Shown: piece after piece, positions 58,569 to 64,000 of the stretch
How the letters are laid out: every line of letters begins with the position of its first letter
Position numbering within the stretch: position 1 is the stretch's first letter
Assembly: GCA_964564435.1 (NCBI GenBank)
Contig: CAZMAT010000003.1
Span: 127,230-191,229, forward strand
Direction of reading: 5' to 3'
DNA: 64,000 bases
Source of the DNA: Fermentibacter sp964564435
GTDB taxonomy: Bacteria; Fermentibacterota; Fermentibacteria; Fermentibacterales; Fermentibacteraceae
Made by a program: the position numbers and the translations under genes
The notes under the pieces: model-generated
Seen by the model: the letters and a program-made list of their open reading frames with translations, nothing else
Told to the model about the DNA's origin: nothing
Databases searched by the model: none

Positions 58569-58583
58569 TTTGCTTCAGGCAAA
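58569..58583 (+). promoter_or_regulatory. Palindromic motif upstream of the TrmB-like regulator
   Basis: TTTGC-TTCAG-GCAAA is a 5-5-5 inverted repeat 30 bp before the regulator start. A near copy, TTTGCTTTATGCTAA, lies upstream of the next gene at 59523-59537, so it may be the regulator's operator. Confidence 0.4.
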
Positions 58584-58613
58584 CAATCGCCTCAGCGGCG
58601 ATGCGGAGGTGCC

Positions 58614-59462
58614 GTGGAGGAATCGCTCGAATCCCTGCTGGTTCAGCTGGGTTTGTCAGGGCTGGAAGCCGAGGCATACCTGGCCCTGCTCACCGAGCCC
58701 GGCAGCACAGGCTACAGGGTGTCTCAGGTCATCGGCAAGGCCGCCCCCAACACGTACAAGGCCCTCGATTCGCTGGTGGTGAAGGGGGCTGTCCTGGCGG
58801 ACGAAGGGGGAGGCAGCCGCACTTTCGTCGCCGTACCGGTCCGTGAGCTGGTCGGCCAGATGAGCCACAGGCTCCGCTCCATCGCCGAAAGGGTGGAGAA
58901 GGGGCTCGCAGGCGTGCGTATTCCAGTGGAGGACGAAGGCGTCTATCGGCTGACCACCGTCCATCAGATAGTCGCCCGTGCCCGCGGGATGATCTCCGAA
59001 GCGAAGCTCTCGATCGTCGTCGATGCCGACCCTGAGCCTATGGAGACAATCCTGCCGGACATCCTCGGAGCCCCCGGCAGGGGAGTGAAGGTCCTCCTCC
59101 ACTCCCGCAGGGAGATGGAAGCCCCGGGCTGCGAGGTCATCGCCAGCGTCACCGAGGGCTGGTCCGGCCAGCTCCTGATCATGATGATCGATGGCGGTCA
59201 GTTCCTCATCAGCCTAATGTCCGGCGGGATGCGCGTGGTGAACCAGGCTGCGTGGAGCCGCAACCCCCTGCTGTCGGCATGTCTTTCGCGCAGCTACATG
59301 GTGAAGGCGCTCTTCTACAGGATCAGCATGATGCTCTCGGATCCGGGTGTCGGCCTCGAGGCGACACGCAGGGAGCTGATCCGGCTCTGGGACGTCTGGG
59401 GCTACGACGATCCCGGCAAGAGCGCACTCTCCAGACTCCTCAGGGACCGAATCCCCCGCTGA
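58614..59462 (+). CDS. TrmB-family transcriptional regulator
   Basis: A 282-residue protein from GTG 58614 with GGAGG just before it. Residues ~1-75 form the TrmB winged helix (LLVQLGLSGLEAEAYLALL, then YRVSQVIGKAAPNTYKALDSL). The coiled linker spans ~80-110. The C-terminal effector domain, IVARARGMISEAKLSIVVDADPE, is the PLD-like TrmB regulatory domain. Archaeal and some bacterial TrmB proteins sense sugars. The ligand here is unknown; likely targets are itself and the gene at 59597, which share an upstream motif. Confidence 0.78.
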   Translation: MEESLESLLVQLGLSGLEAEAYLALLTEPGSTGYRVSQVIGKAAPNTYKALDSLVVKGAVLADEGGGSRTFVAVPVRELVGQMSHRLRSIAERVEKGLAGVRIPVEDEGVYRLTTVHQIVARARGMISEAKLSIVVDADPEPMETILPDILGAPGRGVKVLLHSRREMEAPGCEVIASVTEGWSGQLLIMMIDGGQFLISLMSGGMRVVNQAAWSRNPLLSACLSRSYMVKALFYRISMMLSDPGVGLEATRRELIRLWDVWGYDDPGKSALSRLLRDRIPR

Positions 59463-59522
59463 CGGGCCGGTGCCCGGTGATCTGATCCTCGGGTGACGCC
59501 TTCCGTTGACTCTTAGTTATAA

Positions 59523-59537
59523 TTTGCTTTATGCTAA
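59523..59537 (+). promoter_or_regulatory. Near copy of the TrmB upstream motif, in an AT-rich promoter region
   Basis: TTTGCTTTATGCTAA matches 12 of 15 positions of the motif at 58569-58583. It lies in an AT-rich stretch (59505-59575) with TTGACT at 59510 and an 18-bp spacer to TATGCT, so it overlaps a likely promoter of the 59597 gene. Confidence 0.4.
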
Positions 59538-59596
59538 TAACACAGAGCCTTGCGTAATGATAATAGCATGGTAGCGGCATGCGGAAGGGAGCTGTC

Positions 59597-60967
59597 GTGA
59601 GGACATCGATGCTGCTGGTGGCGGGCCTGGCTTTCCTGCCCCGGGTGCGGGCGGAATCGGCAGGCTTCGTGGAGCATGTGGTCGCCGAAGGCTTCTCCGG
59701 AGCCAACTCCGTCGATCCGGCCGATCTGGACGGCGATGGCGACGACGATCTCGCGGCATGCGCCTGGAACGATGGCTTGGCCTGGTTCGAGAACACCGGC
59801 GGAGGCTTCGAGAAGCACATGGTCGATGCCGGCCTTGCCGGGGCGATCTTCGTCCGGGCCTCCGATCTCGACGGCGATGGCGACGAGGATCTGGCCGCAT
59901 CGTCGAACAGCCTCGGGACGGTTCGCTGGTACGAGAACTCCGGGTCGGGTTCGTTCACTGCGCATGACGTGAGGACGGGTTTCACCGGCGCTCATTCGGT
60001 TATCCCGTGCGACATCGACGGCGACGGCGACACCGATCTCCTGTGCGCGGCCTTCGACATCGACACCGTGAGCTGGTTCGAGAACGGCGCGGCAGGAGAT
60101 TTCACGGAGCACCAGATAGCAGTCTTCGACGGCGCCTGGACGGCGGTGGCGGGTGACATGGACGGAGACGGCGACATCGACGTCGCGGGAGCCGCCAGGC
60201 TGGCCGACGAGGTGCGCTGGTGGGAGAACGACGGCAGCGAGGCCTTCACAGGGCACTCGATCGATGCCTCGTTCGACGGCGCTCACGTCCTGGTGATGGA
60301 CGACCTCGACCTGGACGGCGACACCGACGTCGTGGCAACGGCAAGAGCTGCAGACCAGGTGACCTGGTACGAGAACAGCGGTTCAGAGTCCTTCACGAAG
60401 CACATCCTGCTCGATGACTACGACTGGCCGACCTTCGCGAGCCCGGCAGACCTCGACCGCGATGGCGACAGGGACATCGCCTGCGCGGCCTACAACGCCG
60501 ACGATGTTTCATGGCTCCAGAACGACGGATCGGAGAACTACACCAGAAGCGTCATATCCTCGACGTTCGACGGAGTTATCCCGGTCGTGTCGGCCGACTT
60601 CGACGGAGACGGCGACATCGACATCCTGGCGGCAGCCTACGGTCCGGGCAGGATAGTCTGGTGGGAGAACACCGGGCTTACTTCCATCGAAAGCCTGCAG
60701 GGTGCCGGGGGCTGCCCCGTTCTGGGAACCTGCCCGAATCCCATGGTCGGAGCGATCCAGGCTTCCTTCGAGCTGCCCGCTGGCACCTGCTGGACTCTTC
60801 TCCTGTACGACGCCTCTGGACGTCTCGCATCGACACGTGTGCAGGGGGTTTCCGACGGAGGACCCTCGTGCATCAGTCTGCAGGCCCCCGGTGTCGGAAC
60901 CTATCTCGTCAGGCTGGAAACGCCCTCGGGCCCGAGCACGGCCTCGGCGGTCGTGCTCCGGCAGTAG
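59597..60967 (+). CDS. Secreted FG-GAP/VCBS-repeat protein with sorting domain
   Basis: A 456-residue protein from GTG 59597 (GGAAGGGAG upstream), giving a clean signal peptide (RTSMLLVAGLAFLPRVRA). Seven repeats of about 46 residues each contain a calcium-loop motif such as DLDGDGDDDLAA, DIDGDGDTDLLC or DFDGDGDIDILA, followed by W-x-EN-x-G. They form a seven-bladed, calcium-binding propeller of the integrin-alpha-like kind. The C-terminal ~85 residues are a Por/FlgD-like sorting domain (GTCPNPMVGAIQASF, LYDASGRLA, GVGTYLVRLE). Probably an adhesin or binding module on the surface. Confidence 0.82.
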   Translation: MRTSMLLVAGLAFLPRVRAESAGFVEHVVAEGFSGANSVDPADLDGDGDDDLAACAWNDGLAWFENTGGGFEKHMVDAGLAGAIFVRASDLDGDGDEDLAASSNSLGTVRWYENSGSGSFTAHDVRTGFTGAHSVIPCDIDGDGDTDLLCAAFDIDTVSWFENGAAGDFTEHQIAVFDGAWTAVAGDMDGDGDIDVAGAARLADEVRWWENDGSEAFTGHSIDASFDGAHVLVMDDLDLDGDTDVVATARAADQVTWYENSGSESFTKHILLDDYDWPTFASPADLDRDGDRDIACAAYNADDVSWLQNDGSENYTRSVISSTFDGVIPVVSADFDGDGDIDILAAAYGPGRIVWWENTGLTSIESLQGAGGCPVLGTCPNPMVGAIQASFELPAGTCWTLLLYDASGRLASTRVQGVSDGGPSCISLQAPGVGTYLVRLETPSGPSTASAVVLRQ

Positions 60968-60972
60968 GGCGG

Positions 60973-62964
60973 TCAGCCTTCGAGCGCTTCGTTCAGCTTC
61001 TCCGTTCCCGGGAGGACGAACCGGCCGTCCCTGAACACGAAGACCTCGCTTCCGTCGGGCGCTACGGCCGATATGCTGCCCAGCGTCCTGTAGGGAAGCG
61101 TGATGTCCGTGTGGGTCGACGTATACGCCTGCATCGGGTCGGTCTTCCGGAGGCAGGTCTTCTCGTTCTCCCGGGCGATGACCTCCTTGCCGTCCAGCGG
61201 ATTGTGTACCGGGTGGTCCTCCTCCCACGAGAAGCAGGTGTCGCCTATCGCCAGGTGCGGCCCCGTCTTCTCGAGGATGAGAACCGTCAGGAGGTCCATG
61301 ATCCCGTGCCTGGTCGCCATCCGGTAGGCGAACGTGTTGGTGCCTATGGCGAACTCGCCGATCGGGAGCGTCTCGTGCGGGTGGATCAGGTTCTCGTAGA
61401 TGTACTTCCTGCCCTCTTCGGGATCGGGGAAGTTGGCGCAGCTGTACTCCGCGATGTACCCGTCTTTGAACTCGATCACGAGATCCCGGTACTTCAGTCC
61501 GTCCAGGAAGGCCTCCTCGACGTGGAGGGTTCCGTTGGTGCCCGAGAGCACCGGTGACGTGAAGACCTCGCCCACGGGGATGTTCACGGTCGCCACGCAG
61601 TTGACGAAGTTGGTCTGCTTCGTGGGGTCGTCCAGATGGTGCAGCACGATCTCGAGGTCGGTCCTGTTGCCCGGCGCGCCCTTCACCCTGACCTTCTCAC
61701 CGGAGTCGAGGGCGTCGATGAGGACTTTGTGGATCGCGAGGTACTCGTCGTTGTCCAGGGTGTTCATCTCGACGGTCTCGTCGAAGATTGCGCGGAAGTC
61801 GCCCCTTATCTCGGGGCTGGGGAAGTCCGCCATCACGAAGCCGGTCTCGGCCCTGGGGCAGAAGCTGTCGGTCAGTTCGTTCAGCTTCATCGAGAGTTCG
61901 CGGTAGAGGGTGTTCGCCTCGGCGGAAGGCGAGATCGCATCGGGATTGGGTACGGGGGAGAAGGGCTCGTCGCCGAACGTGTCGATGAACATGGGGCCGG
62001 AATATGAGGCGGGATTCGGTGCGGCCTCCTCGAAGCCCCTGCGCACGTCGGAGATGAACGAGTCGCGGGTCGCCTCGTCGAGGAACTGCGCCCACGCGAA
62101 CCTGCCGTCGTAGTTCCACTGCTGGTTGCGCTTCCTGACCTCTATCCCGCTGAAGATCGTCCGGAGCGAGTGCCTCGTCATCTCGGCGTCGATCTTCCTG
62201 CCGATCTTCTCGAAACCGGCGGGCATGTAGAGGGATGCGGTTCGCTTCCTCGAGAGGTCCTTCCCGTCCATCTCGAATCCGAGCACGTAGGATCCAACGA
62301 CTGTGCGCGCGATGAGGTCGGCCTTCTCGTGCGACAGCCCCTCGACGTGCGTCGCCATGTCCATGTCGGCCTTCGAGATCCTGACTCCGTACCGGTAGAG
62401 GTACCGGCGGTCGCCCGGGACAGCGCCGAAGACGGTATCGCGGAAGAAAGTGAAGGAGGGGTCCATCCTCTCGAGGTTGTTCTTCAGGAACCTGGCCGCC
62501 CATCCTCTGCGGGAGGCTTCTGCTACTACCGCGGGGATGCCCTCCGGGCCGTCGAGGGAGACGAGCGCAGGCAGCACGCCGAAGACGTTCGAGAGCCTGT
62601 CCAGATCATGCCTGAATAGTGACGATCCGCACGATTCGATCTGGGTGCGCCACATCGCGAAGGCCTGTCCGGCCTCGCGGCCCAGCTCGCGTACGGCCAC
62701 GGAGGGGTTCACGGGGCTTTTCGCGTAGTCTTCGCCCTCGATCACCGGGAACAGCGCTGCGTTGTCCTGAGCCAGCACGTCCATGGACGCGGTGTCGAAG
62801 TACTCACCGTCGAGCTTCTCCTCCATCGAGGCGAGATAGAGCATCCGTGACGCAGCCTCGGATAGGTACCGGGCCATGGGATCGGTCCTGCCGCGGAGCC
62901 TGTCGGACGCGCTCCTGACCTGCTCCAGAAGAGCCTTCCACTCGTTGATCGTGCACCTTCCCAC
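60973..62964 (-). CDS. M29-family aminopeptidase
   Basis: A 663-residue protein. GTG 62964 is preferred because GGGAGGCGGAC precedes it and the upstream ATG at 62991 lies inside the -10 box. The C-half matches M29 (AmpS/AmpT): IPVGEVFTSPV, TLHVEEAFLDG, HETLPIGEFAIGTN, TCFSWEEDHPVHNPLDGK and the late HTDI metal pair. The N-terminal ~250 residues are an extra domain, so the protein is longer than the ~410 of classical members. It removes N-terminal residues from peptides in the cytoplasm and is cobalt- or zinc-dependent in known members. Confidence 0.8.
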   Translation of the reverse strand: MGRCTINEWKALLEQVRSASDRLRGRTDPMARYLSEAASRMLYLASMEEKLDGEYFDTASMDVLAQDNAALFPVIEGEDYAKSPVNPSVAVRELGREAGQAFAMWRTQIESCGSSLFRHDLDRLSNVFGVLPALVSLDGPEGIPAVVAEASRRGWAARFLKNNLERMDPSFTFFRDTVFGAVPGDRRYLYRYGVRISKADMDMATHVEGLSHEKADLIARTVVGSYVLGFEMDGKDLSRKRTASLYMPAGFEKIGRKIDAEMTRHSLRTIFSGIEVRKRNQQWNYDGRFAWAQFLDEATRDSFISDVRRGFEEAAPNPASYSGPMFIDTFGDEPFSPVPNPDAISPSAEANTLYRELSMKLNELTDSFCPRAETGFVMADFPSPEIRGDFRAIFDETVEMNTLDNDEYLAIHKVLIDALDSGEKVRVKGAPGNRTDLEIVLHHLDDPTKQTNFVNCVATVNIPVGEVFTSPVLSGTNGTLHVEEAFLDGLKYRDLVIEFKDGYIAEYSCANFPDPEEGRKYIYENLIHPHETLPIGEFAIGTNTFAYRMATRHGIMDLLTVLILEKTGPHLAIGDTCFSWEEDHPVHNPLDGKEVIARENEKTCLRKTDPMQAYTSTHTDITLPYRTLGSISAVAPDGSEVFVFRDGRFVLPGTEKLNEALEG

Positions 62965-62989
62965 GTCCGCCTCCCTGTTCGAGTCCCCC

Positions 62990-63018
62990 ATTATACTCCA
63001 ATTGGTGTCACCAATTGG
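62990..63018 (-). promoter_or_regulatory. Promoter and palindromic operator of the M29 gene
   Basis: The minus strand has a perfect -10 TATAAT (62995-62990). Directly upstream is a perfect palindrome CCAATTGGTG-T-CACCAATTGG (62998-63018), which also reads as two head-to-tail copies of CCAATTGGTGTCA (62998-63010 and 63011-63023). A symmetrical repeat over the -35 region suggests a repressor site; the second copy merges with the end of the element at 63017. Confidence 0.45.
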
Positions 63019-63272
63019 TGTCAGGCTACTTTTGCGTTAACAACCCGCGGTCAGGGCATACCCATCTCCATGTGGGAGATGCATATGAAGCGATTCAACG
63101 AGAGCGGCATGACCCGTGGTGACCGCGTCTTCAGAATCTCTAATTCGAAGCTGGATAGAGTGATGCCCGAACTTGGCCGGTTTATCGGCAGAATAACCTG
63201 TAATCTGCATGGCTTTGTAACGCATTGTACGACAAATCGATAGGAGTGTGTACGCGGCAGTAGTCTGACCCC
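63017..63272. mobile_element. 256-bp element with imperfect inverted ends
   Basis: The left end GGTGTCAGGCTACTTTTGCG (63017-63036) and the inverted right end (63253-63272) match at 15 of 20 positions, with GTCAG-CTACT conserved. The interior has no supported gene. It resembles the ends of small IS200/RAYT-associated elements. GGTGTCAG also begins the perfect arms of the element at 14770-14967. Confidence 0.45.
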
Positions 63273-63380
63273 ATTTGGATATGGCGGTGGGAGATGTTTG
63301 TCGCTATCGTTGCATTGGATTTCATCTCGTGAGGATGGGGTTCCGCCGGTCCCCGGAAGGCGGGAGAGGCAGGAAGAGAT

Positions 63381-64000
63381 ATGAAGTCCCTGTTGTACGC
63401 CCTGATTGCGGCGATGCTTCCGGTGGCTGCATTCGCCGACGTAATGCAGATAGATGTTCCGTTCGACCCTGAGGGGGTCAGGCTCGACGAGAACGGTCTC
63501 TACACGGCGCCCCGGCTGGAAGGCATGTCGCTCATCGAATCCGACGGACAGCCGTGTCTCCCCACGCTCCCTGTGCGGATCGCGCTGCCCGTGGGCTGCC
63601 GAGCGACATCGATACGGGCAGTCGATGCAGTATATGCGGTAGTACAGGGCCAGTACCGCATCGCTCCAGCAGGGCCGTGCATCCCGCTGTCCATGGCTGA
63701 CGCGGTCGTGCCCTCACTGCCTGATCCAGTGATCTACTCGCGCGACGCCTTCTTCCCCTCCGACGCCTGCATGTTCAACAGCTCAGGCGCCGTCTGGGGC
63801 ATCCCGATAGCTTACGCAACCATTTATCCCGTCAAGTGGAACCCCGCTACGCTCGAACTCGAGGTCCTGCAGCACATCACCCTGGAAGTCGAGTACGCTC
63901 CTGATCCCTCGGCCATTCTGATCGAGAGGCGTGCCGCCTCGAGCGAGGCGGCGGCGGTGGATCTGGCCCGCCGCATCGTCGTGAATCCCGATGATGTGCG
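63381..64000 (+). CDS. Gingipain-type C25 peptidase, N-terminal part (runs off the window)
   Basis: ATG 63381 has AGGAAGAGAT upstream; 206 residues are seen before the window ends. A signal peptide (1-19) is followed by a propeptide of C25 type: IESDGQPCLPTLPVRIALPVGC, VWGIPIAYATIYPVKWNPATLELEVLQHITLEVEY. In this family the propeptide is followed by the cysteine-peptidase domain, usually an Ig-like domain, and a type IX sorting domain, none of which lies in the window. A secreted protease fits the peptide-using profile (M3 and M29 enzymes). Confidence 0.75.
   Translation, partial: MKSLLYALIAAMLPVAAFADVMQIDVPFDPEGVRLDENGLYTAPRLEGMSLIESDGQPCLPTLPVRIALPVGCRATSIRAVDAVYAVVQGQYRIAPAGPCIPLSMADAVVPSLPDPVIYSRDAFFPSDACMFNSSGAVWGIPIAYATIYPVKWNPATLELEVLQHITLEVEYAPDPSAILIERRAASSEAAAVDLARRIVVNPDDV

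Noticed and set aside
62965..62991. ATG 62991 as start of the M29 aminopeptidase
   Set aside because: It lies within the TATAAT box; GTG 62964 has a good ribosome site.
63037..63225. 62-residue minus-strand open frame inside the 63017 element
   Set aside because: No ribosome site and no recognisable domain; likely chance within a short mobile element.

Overview
The window is GC-rich bacterial chromosome with tightly packed genes, frequent GTG/TTG starts and many NTGA stop/start overlaps. Many products are exported, and at least six end in a C-terminal sorting domain of the Por/FlgD-like kind (258-1409, 24209-25981, 41223-42305, 49355-50347, 54908-56200, 59597-60967; an orphan copy lies at 26603-26869). 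Together with a PorV/PorQ-like protein, a gingipain-type C25 peptidase, DUF5916, a TonB-dependent receptor and lamin-tail proteins, this suggests an uncultured FCB-group lineage (Fermentibacterota/Eisenbacteria/WOR-3-like). The placement is inference; no rRNA is present.

Layout. 1-5213: secreted and envelope proteins, a glycosyltransferase and a PsiE-like membrane protein. 5234-12432: GAPDH, a 1386-residue PPDK-like dikinase and an M3 oligoendopeptidase. 12572-14749: DUF5916 protein. 14770-15065: a 198-bp element with perfect 32-bp inverted ends beside tRNA-Ser(CGA). 15241-22189: four exported 4Fe-4S ferredoxins, a predicted barrel protein, a TauE/DsbD-like membrane protein, a CitD-CitE fusion and a NapH-like iron-sulfur membrane protein with three Cys-rich repeats. 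22256-26900: tRNA-Asp and a low-GC, repeat-filled island. 26982-31310: glucosaminidase, then zur-znuA-znuC-znuB. 31417-33311: a small protein coupled to formate-tetrahydrofolate ligase. 33325-42305: membrane proteins, nitroreductase, YitT protein, TonB receptor with lipoprotein, and two secreted proteins. 42507-45214: PerR-catalase-peroxiredoxin operon. 45600-48867: three V4R-like proteins, then a cysteine desulfurase. 48864-64000: mostly exported proteins, a Na+/Ca2+ exchanger, a TrmB-type regulator, an M29 aminopeptidase and the start of a C25 peptidase.

The most striking signal is that three exported proteins are each split by a single in-frame TGA (22772-22774 minus, 24359-24361 plus, 50246-50248 minus). 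Each TGA is followed by a hairpin of 6-8 bp with a 3-4 nt loop containing GGU, 19-26 nt downstream, which is the geometry of a bacterial SECIS element. In one protein the TGA replaces the first Cys of a thioredoxin-like CxxC motif; in another it completes CxxU. I predict a set of secreted selenoproteins. The second notable system is the cluster of exported ferredoxins, two of which carry the iron-sulfur module inside a fibronectin-III-like fold, next to a NapH-like membrane protein. It looks like an extracytoplasmic electron-transfer route.
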